DNA of 64,000 nucleotides, from positions 1 to 64,000 of the forward strand of contig NZ_JARFYM010000023.1 of the NCBI RefSeq assembly GCF_030272705.1, read 5' to 3'. Below are positions 24,821 to 33,373 of the stretch, piece by piece. The position numbers were made by a program, and so were the translations under genes. The notes beneath the pieces are model-generated. The model did no database searches, was not told the DNA's origin, and saw nothing but the letters and a program-made list of their open reading frames with translations. How positions within the stretch are numbered: position 1 is the stretch's first letter; the number at the start of each line of letters is the position of its first letter. This stretch comes from Rhizobium mayense. Its GTDB lineage: Bacteria > Pseudomonadota > Alphaproteobacteria > Rhizobiales > Rhizobiaceae.

Positions 24821-25993
24821 ATGGTTGAGTTGCCGCGCAAGGAGCAGTTTCAGACTGTCCTGGAAGCAGATGTGAAAACCCCCGCCGTCGCCGAGGCGCC
24901 TGCTACGGGAACCCCTGCCGCTGAAGCCCCGAAGTCCAAGTCTGGCCGCAAGATCGTCAAGTGCACGATCATCGCCGCCGCATTGCTGGCTGGCGCCGCC
25001 TTTATCGGCGACTATGGCTACCAATACTGGACGACCGGCCGCTTCATTGAATCGACCGACGATGCCTATGTGAAGGCCGATTACACCACGATAGCTCCGA
25101 AGGTTTCCGGCTATATCGCCGAGGTGCTGGTCAACGACAACGATCACGTCAAGGCCGGCCAAATACTCGCCCGCATCGACGACCGCGACTATCGCTCGGC
25201 GCTGACCCAGGCTCAGGCCGATGTCAAAGCCGCCGAGGCTGCCATAACCAACCTCGATGCGCAAATCGCCCTGCAACAATCCGTCATCGACCAGGCCAAG
25301 GCCACCATCGTCGCTTCGCAGGCTTCGCTGACCTTCGCCGAAGCGGACTCGCAGCGCTCGCAGAACCTGATCCGCAATGGCGCCGGCACCACGCAGCGCG
25401 CCGAACAAAGCCAATCGGCACGTGACCAGGCCGCAGCCAACCTTCAGCGCGATCAGGCAGCTCTCATCGCCGAACAGAAGAAGATCGCGGTCCTTCAGAC
25501 CCAGCACGACCAGGCCGTCGCCCAGCGCGATCGCAGCGCCGCCGCCGCCCATCAGGCTGAGCTGAACCTCTCCTATACCGAGATTGTCGCCCCGGTAGAC
25601 GGCACGGTCGGCGCCCGTACGCTGCGCGTCGGCCAGTTCGTCACCGCGGGCACGCAGCTGATGGCTGTCGTTCCGCTCAATGCGGTCTATGTCGTCGCCA
25701 ATTTCAAGGAAACACAGTTGACCTATGTTCGCCCGGGCCAGCCGGTCGAAATCAAGGTCGACAGTTTCCCGGACGCCGAGATCAAAGGCCACGTCAATAG
25801 CGTGTCGCCGGCAAGCGGGCTGGAATTCTCGCTGCTGCCTCCGGACAACGCGACCGGCAACTTCACCAAGATCGTCCAGCGCATTCCCGTCAAGATCACG
25901 CTCGATGATGCAAGCCTTGCCGGCCTGCTGCGCTCCGGCATGTCGGTCGAACCCGAGATCGACACCAAGGCCGCCGTTCAAGGCCAGCACTGA
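24821..25993 (+). CDS. emrA: HlyD/EmrA-type membrane fusion protein
   Basis: 390 residues. A cytoplasmic tail of about 45 residues precedes a single membrane anchor (CTIIAAALLAGAAFIGDYGY). The split biotinyl-lipoyl domain (STDDAYVKADYTTIAPKVSG ... YTEIVAPVDGTVGARTLRVG) encloses a long alpha-helical hairpin rich in Ala/Gln. It couples the inner-membrane MFS pump to an outer-membrane channel. GGAGAGAGAC precedes the ATG at 24821. Confidence 0.9.
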   Translation: MVELPRKEQFQTVLEADVKTPAVAEAPATGTPAAEAPKSKSGRKIVKCTIIAAALLAGAAFIGDYGYQYWTTGRFIESTDDAYVKADYTTIAPKVSGYIAEVLVNDNDHVKAGQILARIDDRDYRSALTQAQADVKAAEAAITNLDAQIALQQSVIDQAKATIVASQASLTFAEADSQRSQNLIRNGAGTTQRAEQSQSARDQAAANLQRDQAALIAEQKKIAVLQTQHDQAVAQRDRSAAAAHQAELNLSYTEIVAPVDGTVGARTLRVGQFVTAGTQLMAVVPLNAVYVVANFKETQLTYVRPGQPVEIKVDSFPDAEIKGHVNSVSPASGLEFSLLPPDNATGNFTKIVQRIPVKITLDDASLAGLLRSGMSVEPEIDTKAAVQGQH

Positions 25994-26103
25994 AGCATGA
26001 AGGATTATCCAGTCAGACTGGATGATCCTTCCCTTCCTTCCTCGATTATCACTCGGACCTCCACATGAGACTGTCTCTTCCAGAGAGCCAGAGGAGAAAC
26101 GTC

Positions 26104-27720
26104 ATGGCTACGCTTCAGATCGCCGCAAACAGCAATTCCTCCGCAAAGCCCGCACCCGCAGGCGGCGGCGCGGCTACCATGAGCCCATTGAGGATGTGGA
26201 CCGCCGTCATCGGCTCCACCCTCGGCGCCTTCATGGCGGTCCTGAACATCCAGATCGTCAACGCCTCCCTCGCCGACATTCAGGGAGCGATCGGTGCCGG
26301 CACGGACGACGGCGGCTGGATTTCGACTTCCTACCTGATCGCTGAGATCGTCGTCATTCCTCTGACCGGCTGGCTCGCGCGCGTCTTCTCGGTGCGCATC
26401 TATCTCCTGGTCAACGCAGTCCTGTTCCTCGTCTTCTCAGTTGCCTGCGCTTTTGCCGCCAATTTGCAGCAGATGATCATCCTGCGCGCCATCCAGGGCT
26501 TCTCCGGCGGCGTGCTGATCCCGATGGCATTTACCATCATCATCACGCTGCTGCCCAAGGCCAAGCAGCCGATCGGCCTCGCCCTCTTCGCCCTGTCGGC
26601 CACCTTCGCACCGGCCATCGGCCCGACCATCGGCGGCTATCTCACCGAAAATTGGGGCTGGGAATATATCTTCTACGTCAACCTCGTCCCCGGTGCGGTT
26701 ATGGTCGGCATGCTCTGGGCCTCGCTCGATCGCGCGCCGATGAACCTCGGCCTGCTGGCCAAGGGTGACTGGCCCGGCATCATCACCATGGCGATCGGCC
26801 TTGCCTCGCTGCAGACCGTCTTGGAAGAAGGCAATAAGGACGATTGGTTCGGCTCGCCCTTCATCGTCCGCCTGTCGGTCATCGCTGCTGTCTCGCTGAC
26901 CCTCTTTCTGATCATCGAGCTGCGCGCCGCCCATCCGCTCCTGAACCTGCGCCTACTGGTACGCCGCAACTTCGGTTTCGGTATCGTCGCCAACTTCCTG
27001 CTCGGCATCGCGCTCTATGGTTCGGTCTTCATCCTGCCGATCTATCTGACCCGCATCCAGGGCTATAATTCCGAGCAGATCGGCATGGTGCTCGCCTGGA
27101 CCGGCATCCCGCAGCTATTATTGATCCCGCTGGTTCCACGTCTGATGAAGCGTGTCGACCTTCGCATCATGATCGTCGTCGGCTTCGCCCTCTTCGCCGC
27201 CTCGAACTTCATGAACATCTACATGACCGCGAACTACGCCAGCGACCAACTGTTTTGGCCGAATATCGTCCGTGCCATCGGTCAGGCCCTTGTTTTCACG
27301 CCGCTGTCGGCCATCGCCACCTCGGGCATCGAACAGGAAAATGCCGGTTCCGCCTCGTCGCTCTTCAACATGATGCGCAACCTCGGCGGCGCCGTCGGCA
27401 TCGCCATGCTGCAGACCTTCGCCCAGAAGCGCGAGCAGTTCCATTCGAACATCCTGACGGACTCCGTCTCGGTCTTCGATGAAGCCACCCGCACCCGCAT
27501 TGCGCAGCTGACCACCTACTTCATGAACCACGGCATCTCCGACGTTGCGACCGCCCAGCACAAGGCGATCATCGCCGTAGCACTGCGCCTGCGGCAACAG
27601 GCCAATATCATGGCCTATAGCGATACCTTCTATCTGCTCGGCATCGCACTCGTCGCCGCGCTCATCGCCAGCCTTTTTCTCAAGAAACCCGGCCATATCG
27701 AAGGCGGCGGCGCCCACTAA
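26104..27720 (+). CDS. emrB: EmrB/QacA-type (DHA2) MFS drug efflux transporter
   Basis: 538 residues, 14-TM drug:proton antiporter. Motifs include VLNIQIVNASLADIQGAIG, DDGGWISTSYLIAEIVVIPL and ATFAPAIGPTIGGYLTENWG (motif C region). GAGGAGAAAC precedes the ATG at 26104. It lies 110 bases after emrA in the same direction, forming a tripartite pump that exports hydrophobic or phenolic compounds. Confidence 0.92.
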   Translation: MATLQIAANSNSSAKPAPAGGGAATMSPLRMWTAVIGSTLGAFMAVLNIQIVNASLADIQGAIGAGTDDGGWISTSYLIAEIVVIPLTGWLARVFSVRIYLLVNAVLFLVFSVACAFAANLQQMIILRAIQGFSGGVLIPMAFTIIITLLPKAKQPIGLALFALSATFAPAIGPTIGGYLTENWGWEYIFYVNLVPGAVMVGMLWASLDRAPMNLGLLAKGDWPGIITMAIGLASLQTVLEEGNKDDWFGSPFIVRLSVIAAVSLTLFLIIELRAAHPLLNLRLLVRRNFGFGIVANFLLGIALYGSVFILPIYLTRIQGYNSEQIGMVLAWTGIPQLLLIPLVPRLMKRVDLRIMIVVGFALFAASNFMNIYMTANYASDQLFWPNIVRAIGQALVFTPLSAIATSGIEQENAGSASSLFNMMRNLGGAVGIAMLQTFAQKREQFHSNILTDSVSVFDEATRTRIAQLTTYFMNHGISDVATAQHKAIIAVALRLRQQANIMAYSDTFYLLGIALVAALIASLFLKKPGHIEGGGAH

Positions 27721-27755
27721 GCGCCGCTCCCTCCCTCGCCTCCGGAGATACGATC

Positions 27756-29036
27756 ATGACCACCGTCAAAACCCGCGAGCCTGCAACTTCCCAAGCAGCA
27801 AACTCATTGTCTGATCTTCTCGATATCGAGCATCCGGTCTCCGAGCCGGGCGCCATCAGCCCGGCCGCCATCCTCGCTCTCATCGAATGGCTCTCGGGCG
27901 ACGAGGCCCACGCGCTGGATGAGGCCAGCCTGACCTTCGGCCTTGGCCGCCGTCTCAGAAGGCTCGGCCTTCCGGTCGACCGGCTGACCTTGCATCTCAT
28001 GACCCTGCATCCGGAGATCGTCGGCCGCTCCGTCGCCTGGTCGCCGAATGAACCGGTACAGATCCGGGACCGCGAGCACGGGACGATCACCCAGACATTC
28101 CTGCACAGCGCACTATGGAAGGCTATGAATATCCGCGATATCGTCATCGCCGGCCGGGACGACGACAGCGACCAATGGGAACAGCTCGACATATTCGCCG
28201 GCCGTGATCTGGTGGAATTGATGATCGTCCCGCTCTGCAATGCCGACGGCCCGGTCAGCGCCGCCTCTTTCGGCACCAAACGTCCGGGCGGCTTCACCGC
28301 TTCGGAGCGGCAGGTGATCGAACGCATCATGCCATCTCTGCGTAATGCCTGCGAGATCCGGACGCTGCGGCAGGTCGAGCTCAGCCTTCTCGACACCTAT
28401 ATCGGTCCGATGACGGCGCAACGCATTCTCGCCGGCCACATTCGCAAGGGCGAGATCGAAACCATGGAGGCCGCGCTCATGCTCTGCGACCTGCGCGGTT
28501 TCACCGAGCTTTCCAATCGCCTGGCCGGCGAACGCGTGCTGGAACTGCTGAACGTCTATTTCGATGCGGTCGTGCCAGCAATTACCCGCGAAGGCGGCGA
28601 AGTGCTGAAATTCATGGGGGACGCCGTTCTCGCGGTCTTTCCCGGCTATGACGCGACCCGTTCAAGCGATGCCGCACTCACCGCCGCTAAAACCATCCTC
28701 GCCCGCCTCGAAAAGCTGCATTTCCTCGATGCCCGCCTGCAGGCCGGTATCGCACTGCACTACGGCGAAGTCAGTTACGGCAATATCGGCTCCGGCCGCC
28801 GCCTGGATTTCACCGTCATAGGCCCCGACGTCAATCTCGTCAGCCGGATACAGGGCGTCTGCAGCGATAGCGGCGAGCCGCTGCTGATGTCGCGGGATTT
28901 TGCAATGATGCTCAGCGATAAACAGAGCATCTCGATCGGCAGCCGACTGCTCAAGGGATTTGACGAAGAGATCGAGCTGTTTGCACCGGATTTAATCTCG
29001 CCCTTGGCTGGCGAGAAAGCAAAATCAGCATCTTAG
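27756..29036 (+). CDS. class III adenylate/guanylate cyclase
   Basis: 426 residues. The C-terminal half (about 235-410) is a class III catalytic domain: metal Asp in MLCDLRGFTELSNRL, second metal Asp in KFMGDAVLAVFP, and the substrate segment RRLDFTVIGPDVNLVSRIQ, so it looks active. The N-terminal 210 residues have no certain family; they have the size of a GAF-like sensor and include LSGDEAHALDEASLTFGLGR. It starts 36 bases after emrB, so it may be co-transcribed with the pump. The longer C-terminal tail is short and hydrophilic. Confidence 0.88.
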   Translation: MTTVKTREPATSQAANSLSDLLDIEHPVSEPGAISPAAILALIEWLSGDEAHALDEASLTFGLGRRLRRLGLPVDRLTLHLMTLHPEIVGRSVAWSPNEPVQIRDREHGTITQTFLHSALWKAMNIRDIVIAGRDDDSDQWEQLDIFAGRDLVELMIVPLCNADGPVSAASFGTKRPGGFTASERQVIERIMPSLRNACEIRTLRQVELSLLDTYIGPMTAQRILAGHIRKGEIETMEAALMLCDLRGFTELSNRLAGERVLELLNVYFDAVVPAITREGGEVLKFMGDAVLAVFPGYDATRSSDAALTAAKTILARLEKLHFLDARLQAGIALHYGEVSYGNIGSGRRLDFTVIGPDVNLVSRIQGVCSDSGEPLLMSRDFAMMLSDKQSISIGSRLLKGFDEEIELFAPDLISPLAGEKAKSAS

Positions 29037-29079
29037 CTTTAGCTAAGTACCAGATTTTGCAAGACAATACTGACCGATA

Positions 29080-30039
29080 CTAGAGCTCCGCTCGCTGCAC
29101 ATTCCGCCGGATCGCCTGCGGCGGCTGCCCGAAAGCCCGCAGGAATGCGCGCCGCATGCGTTCGCGGTCGGCGAAGCCGGTTTCCTGCGCCACCACGTCG
29201 ATCGAGTGCCGCCCCTCCTCCATCATCAGCCGCGCCGCCTCGACCCGCAGGTTCTCCACCGCCTTGGCCGGCGACTGCCCTGTCTCCGAACGGAAAGCGC
29301 GGCTGAATTGTCGGGGGCTCAAATGGGCGGCTTCGGCGAGCTGTTCCACCGATAGCGGCGCGCGCAGATTGCGTTTGGCATAGGCAAGCGCGCTCTGTAT
29401 CCGGTCAGATTTCGGGTCCATCTCCAGAAGTGCCGAAAACTGCGACTGGCCGCCGGCGCGGCGGTGATAGACGACGAGTTTCTTCGCTACGGCACGCGCC
29501 AAATCGATACCGTGATCCTTCTCCACCATGGCCAAAGCGAGATCGACGCCGGCCGTCATGCCTGCGGAGGTCCAGATCGAACCGTCGATGATGAAGATGC
29601 GGTCCTCGTCCATCTTGATCTTGGGAAACCGCTTCTGGATATCGCGGGCCACGATCCAATGCGTCGTCGCCCGTCGCCCATCGAGCAGGCCCGCATGGGC
29701 GAGGAAATAGGTGCCCGTGCAAATGGAGGCCAGACGTCGCGAATGCGTCAACGCCTCCCGCATGAACAGCCGCTCCTTTTCCGTCGGCATGGCTTCCTGC
29801 GGCGCGCCGCTGACGATCAGCGTATCGAACGTCGGATTGTCAAATGCCTGAGTTTCCACCGCCAAGCCGAGCGAGCTCACGATTTTTCCGCCGGTCTCGG
29901 AGATATAGAGCATCTCGTAGATCGGCCCCTTCACCTCGATGTTGGCGAATTCAAACACCGAGGCTGCGGCCAGGCTCATGACCTGAAAGCCGGGGAACAA
30001 AAGAAAGGCGACGCGTTGCATGGCCAAAATCTCCATCAT
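29080..30039 (-). CDS. GlxA-type transcriptional regulator (DJ-1/PfpI domain + AraC HTH)
   Basis: 319 residues. An N-terminal glutamine-amidotransferase-like domain has the nucleophile-elbow cysteine in ASICTGTYFLAHAGLL. The C-terminal AraC/XylS double helix-turn-helix starts near residue 215 (LSVEQLAEAAHLSPRQFSRA, ENLRVEAARLMME). It is divergent from the SDR at 30151 and probably regulates it. Confidence 0.9.
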   Translation of the reverse strand: MMEILAMQRVAFLLFPGFQVMSLAAASVFEFANIEVKGPIYEMLYISETGGKIVSSLGLAVETQAFDNPTFDTLIVSGAPQEAMPTEKERLFMREALTHSRRLASICTGTYFLAHAGLLDGRRATTHWIVARDIQKRFPKIKMDEDRIFIIDGSIWTSAGMTAGVDLALAMVEKDHGIDLARAVAKKLVVYHRRAGGQSQFSALLEMDPKSDRIQSALAYAKRNLRAPLSVEQLAEAAHLSPRQFSRAFRSETGQSPAKAVENLRVEAARLMMEEGRHSIDVVAQETGFADRERMRRAFLRAFGQPPQAIRRNVQRAEL

Positions 30040-30150
30040 GTCCTAAAAGGTGGTATATATGACATTTGAGACGCGAACAAGCAGGACTATAAATCTCCTC
30101 AAGCGAACGGCGAATGCCGACGCTCTGAACCGAAACGAAGGAGACAAACA

Positions 30151-30948
30151 ATGTCCAGCGAACATAAAGGCACCGCACTTGTCACCGGCGCATCTACCGG
30201 CATCGGCGCCCTCTATGCCCACCGGCTTGCCAAGCGCGGCTATGACCTGATCCTAGTTGCCCGCAATCGCGATCGCCTGACGGCGCTTGCCCAGCGCCTT
30301 ACCGCCGAAACGGGCCGCACGGTTGAAATCATTGCAGCCGATCTCAACGAAAAGGCCGATCTCGCTCGCGTCGAAGAGACCTTGCGCAACGACGCCAGCA
30401 TTACTCTGTTGGTCAACAATGCCGGCGTTGGCGGCACCGCGCCGCTGCTCGCCTCCGACATCGACAAGATGGAACAGATGATCAACCTCAACGTCACGGC
30501 ATTGACGCGGCTGACCTACGCGGCGGTTCCAGGTTTCGTCGCCCGCGGCGGCGGTGCCATCATCAACATCGCCTCGATCGTTGCCGTAGCGCCTGAAGTC
30601 CTCAACGGCGTCTATGGCGGCAGCAAGGCTTTCGTCCTGGCCTTCAGTCAGTCGCTGAAGCACGAGCTGGCCGACAAGAACGTCAAGGTCCAGGTCGTGC
30701 TGCCGGGCGCGACCGCCACGGATTTCTGGGGCATCGCCGGCACGCCGGTCGAGCATCTGCCGAACGAAATCGTCATGTCGGCGGAAGATCTGGTGGACTC
30801 CGCACTTGCCGGTTTTGACCAGGGCGAATTTGCGACCGTACCTGCTCTTGCCGAGATTGCGGAGTGGAATGCTTACGAAAGCGCCCGCCAGGCCATGATG
30901 CCCAATCTGTCGCGCACCAAGCCGGCCGAACGCTATAAGGTCGCCTAA
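30151..30948 (+). CDS. SDR family oxidoreductase
   Basis: 265 residues. TGASTGIG cofactor motif, NNAG, catalytic Ser in INIASIVA and YGGSK active-site pair. This belongs to the DltE/YqjQ-like subgroup of SDRs (LVARNRDRLTALAQRL). GAAGGAG precedes the ATG. It is divergent from the GlxA-type regulator with a 111-base gap. Confidence 0.88.
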   Translation: MSSEHKGTALVTGASTGIGALYAHRLAKRGYDLILVARNRDRLTALAQRLTAETGRTVEIIAADLNEKADLARVEETLRNDASITLLVNNAGVGGTAPLLASDIDKMEQMINLNVTALTRLTYAAVPGFVARGGGAIINIASIVAVAPEVLNGVYGGSKAFVLAFSQSLKHELADKNVKVQVVLPGATATDFWGIAGTPVEHLPNEIVMSAEDLVDSALAGFDQGEFATVPALAEIAEWNAYESARQAMMPNLSRTKPAERYKVA

Positions 30949-30979
30949 GCCACTGAAAAGGCACGCTTTATAAATTGGG

Positions 30980-31016
30980 GTGTGTCAGCGTTTCCCTACG
31001 TGAGGCGCTGACACAC
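30980..31016 (+). terminator. hairpin downstream of SDR
   Basis: GTGTGTCAGCG pairs perfectly with CGCTGACACAC (11 bp, 15-base loop) 32 bases after the SDR stop. There is no T-run, so it may be an mRNA-stabilising or repeat hairpin instead of a true intrinsic terminator. Confidence 0.45.
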
Positions 31017-31078
31017 GACATATATTAGCAACGGGATATTTATATCACATTTGGACTCAACTTGCTGTTTTTACGCTG

Positions 31079-31095
31079 CACTATCTAGGATAGTG
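31079..31095. promoter_or_regulatory. operator-like inverted repeat upstream of the AraC gene
   Basis: CACTATC-TAG-GATAGTG, 7-bp arms with a 3-base centre, 76 bases before the chosen AraC start. Possible regulator site; nothing else supports it. Confidence 0.3.
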
Positions 31096-31170
31096 CCCCA
31101 AAAATTGGTAGTCGTCGCTGGCATCGGTCTCGGAGGGACCGGCTGTTGTGAGGCGTGGGGCGTAGCAACG

Positions 31171-32091
31171 ATGCCTGATGGTGCGGGGTCCGAAGACTAT
31201 TTCAGGCTGAGCGCACCAGCGAGTGCGTTCGAAGCCGTGCTTTCCAAAAACGGCATTAACCTGGACTGTCCCGAGACAGTTGCGGGCCGCACCGGCGAGC
31301 CCGGTTTTGTACTCGGCCTGCAGCGTCAGGAACCCGCGTTGGACCGGGTGAAGCTGGGCGAATGTTTCGTTCCCGTCATTCCCTTCCCGCACGGTACGAT
31401 CGGGCTTGCCAGACTGATCCTCGATCCGCCCAGTCAGACGCGACGCGAGGAAACGACCAGTATCTATCTGTCACGCCGGACCTTCGACCAGATTGCCGAT
31501 ACGCTCGGCACCGACCGCATCGTCGAACTTCCGCTCGCACCCGGCATCGCCTCCGGCGACACCGTCATCGAAAACCTGTTTTCCTGCCTGATCCCGGCCG
31601 TCGAGCAACCGGAACGGATGAGCGCATTATTCATCGATCACGTCGGCAAAGCTTTCAATGCTCATATCGCTCAACGCTATGGCCGCATGCGGATGACCCG
31701 ACCCGCTGTGATCGGCGGGCTGACGCCGTGGCAGTTGCGCCGCGCCCGCGACACGATCAATGCCCGGCTGGATCGGGATCTGTCCCTGGCGCAGCTTGCC
31801 AGCGACTGCGGCCTTTCCACCAGCCATTTCGCCCGAGCCTTCGCCCGCAGCACCGGCATCCCGCCGCATCGCTGGGTGATGCAGCGTCGCGTCGACCGCG
31901 CCAAGGAGTTGATGCGGAGGGGGACGCCGCTTGCCGAGATCGCGCTGATGTGTGGTTTCTCCGATCAAAGCCACCTGACACGCGTTTTCTCGCAATCCGT
32001 CGGCCTCACGCCGGGACGTTGGCGGGAATCGCAGATATTAGCCGCGTTCGATGTTGCACCGATCGCGATGAGAGAAGCCGACTCATGCTGA
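31171..32091 (+). CDS. AraC-family transcriptional regulator
   Basis: 306 residues. The C-terminal AraC domain is clear (ARLDRDLSLAQLASDCGLST, HFARAFARSTGIPPHRWVMQ, IALMCGFSDQSHLTRVF). The N-terminal two thirds is an unassigned effector region. I chose the ATG at 31171 because the frame above it can only start with TTG at 31051 or other non-ATG codons and reads through an operator-like repeat. The gene lies upstream of, and in the same direction as, the YWTD protein gene. Confidence 0.82.
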   Translation: MPDGAGSEDYFRLSAPASAFEAVLSKNGINLDCPETVAGRTGEPGFVLGLQRQEPALDRVKLGECFVPVIPFPHGTIGLARLILDPPSQTRREETTSIYLSRRTFDQIADTLGTDRIVELPLAPGIASGDTVIENLFSCLIPAVEQPERMSALFIDHVGKAFNAHIAQRYGRMRMTRPAVIGGLTPWQLRRARDTINARLDRDLSLAQLASDCGLSTSHFARAFARSTGIPPHRWVMQRRVDRAKELMRRGTPLAEIALMCGFSDQSHLTRVFSQSVGLTPGRWRESQILAAFDVAPIAMREADSC

Positions 32092-32237
32092 CCACCAGCA
32101 ATCCGCGACATCTAGTCTCTTGATTCTTTGCTGCGCTGCAGCAGATCCTCAACGGGAATGACGAATGATGCTGTCATCAACCGATGTCATCATCTTCCCG
32201 CGACGACCCGCAGATCCGACCTTGAAAGGATGCTCTC

Positions 32238-33158
32238 ATGTCAGAAGCAGAAGTACGGACGCCTGCCGCCTCTCCCGGAAAGACCGAACGGCTGTTTTTC
32301 CTCGATATCAACGATGGGCGAATAATCTCCACCGCCATCGACGGAACCGACCTCAAGCTGATCATCCAGCGACCGAACCGCAGCCCGGACGGTATCCTCG
32401 TCGACAGCGAAAACGGCTGGCTTTACTGGACGGAAATGGGCACCGACTACAATGCCCATGACGGCTCGATCGAGCGCATCGATCGCGACGGCAGCAATCA
32501 TGTGACGCTGATTGCTCCGGGCAGCACGCTGGTAACGCCGAAGCAGATCCAGATCGACAGCGATGGTGGCAAGCTTTACTGGTGCGACCGCGAAGGCATG
32601 CGGGTGATGCGCGCCAATATCGATGGCTCTGACATCGAAACTCTCGTCCAAAACGGCGACAGCCCTGCCGACAGCGCCGATATCGAACGCTGGTGCGTCG
32701 GCATTGCGCTCGACCTGCCGCGCGGGCAGATCTACTGGACGCAGAAGGGACCGCCGAATGCCGGTCTCGGACGCATCTTCCGCGCCGGCGTCAATATTCC
32801 CCAGGGTGAGACGGCAACGAAACGTAGCGATATCGAGACCCTGCTCGACAAGCTGCCGGAACCGATCGACCTCGAACTCGATCTTGCCACGCGCACCATC
32901 TACTGGACCGACCGCGGCAATCTTCCGCGCGGCAATACGGTCAACTGCGCCAGCATGGACAACCTTGCCGCGACCTCCGAGGTCATCCTCGAGGGCCTCG
33001 ACGAAGGCATCGGCCTGTCGCTGGATCTGCCGAACAACCGCATGTTCTTCACCGACATCGGCGGCAACCTCTATTCGGCAAGCCTGGACGGCGCCGGCGA
33101 ACGCGAGCTGCTGCATCATGCCGGTTCATTCACCGGGATCGTCTACGCGGTGGTTTGA
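32238..33158 (+). CDS. YWTD (LDL-receptor class B) beta-propeller protein
   Basis: 306 residues built of repeating blades with the YWTD-like signature: LYWTEMG, LYWCDREG, IYWTQKG, IYWTDRG and MFFTDIGG, each preceded by D-x-x-x-x or similar. This matches the six-bladed YWTD propellers of LDL receptors, which also occur in bacteria and are structurally related to SMP-30/gluconolactonases. No signal peptide is seen, so it is likely cytoplasmic. It sits between an AraC regulator and sugar-oxidation genes, so a lactonase-like role is possible but unproven. Confidence 0.83.
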   Translation: MSEAEVRTPAASPGKTERLFFLDINDGRIISTAIDGTDLKLIIQRPNRSPDGILVDSENGWLYWTEMGTDYNAHDGSIERIDRDGSNHVTLIAPGSTLVTPKQIQIDSDGGKLYWCDREGMRVMRANIDGSDIETLVQNGDSPADSADIERWCVGIALDLPRGQIYWTQKGPPNAGLGRIFRAGVNIPQGETATKRSDIETLLDKLPEPIDLELDLATRTIYWTDRGNLPRGNTVNCASMDNLAATSEVILEGLDEGIGLSLDLPNNRMFFTDIGGNLYSASLDGAGERELLHHAGSFTGIVYAVV

Positions 33159-33200
33159 GGTTCAAGGCGCCTCGGGTAGCGGCATTGCTTTGGGTAACGC

Positions 33201-33235
33201 TGTGGCCGACCCTCGTCCTTCGAGGGTCGGCCACA
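33201..33235. repeat. perfect palindrome (possible terminator)
   Basis: TGTGGCCGACCCTCG pairs perfectly with CGAGGGTCGGCCACA around TCCTT, 42 bases after the YWTD gene. No T-run follows. It may act as a terminator or belong to a dispersed repeat. Confidence 0.55.
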
Positions 33236-33316
33236 GGATGAGGGCGGAACGAGCCCCCCACTTGAATCGAGATGCTGATGCTGCCCATACTCGGCTGGGC
33301 TTGGCGGAAAAGATCA

Positions 33317-33361
33317 GCCCTCACCCTGAGGTGGCCCATCGGGCCGTCGAAGGGCGAGGGC
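33317..33361. repeat. REP-like palindrome
   Basis: GCCCTCACCCT and AGGGCGAGGGC are outer arms with one mismatch; GGCCC-ATC-GGGCC is an inner stem. It lies 12 bases past the aldehyde dehydrogenase stop. Of the CCTCACCCTGAGG type common between rhizobial genes. Confidence 0.6.
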
Positions 33362-33373
33362 GGATGGATCCGG

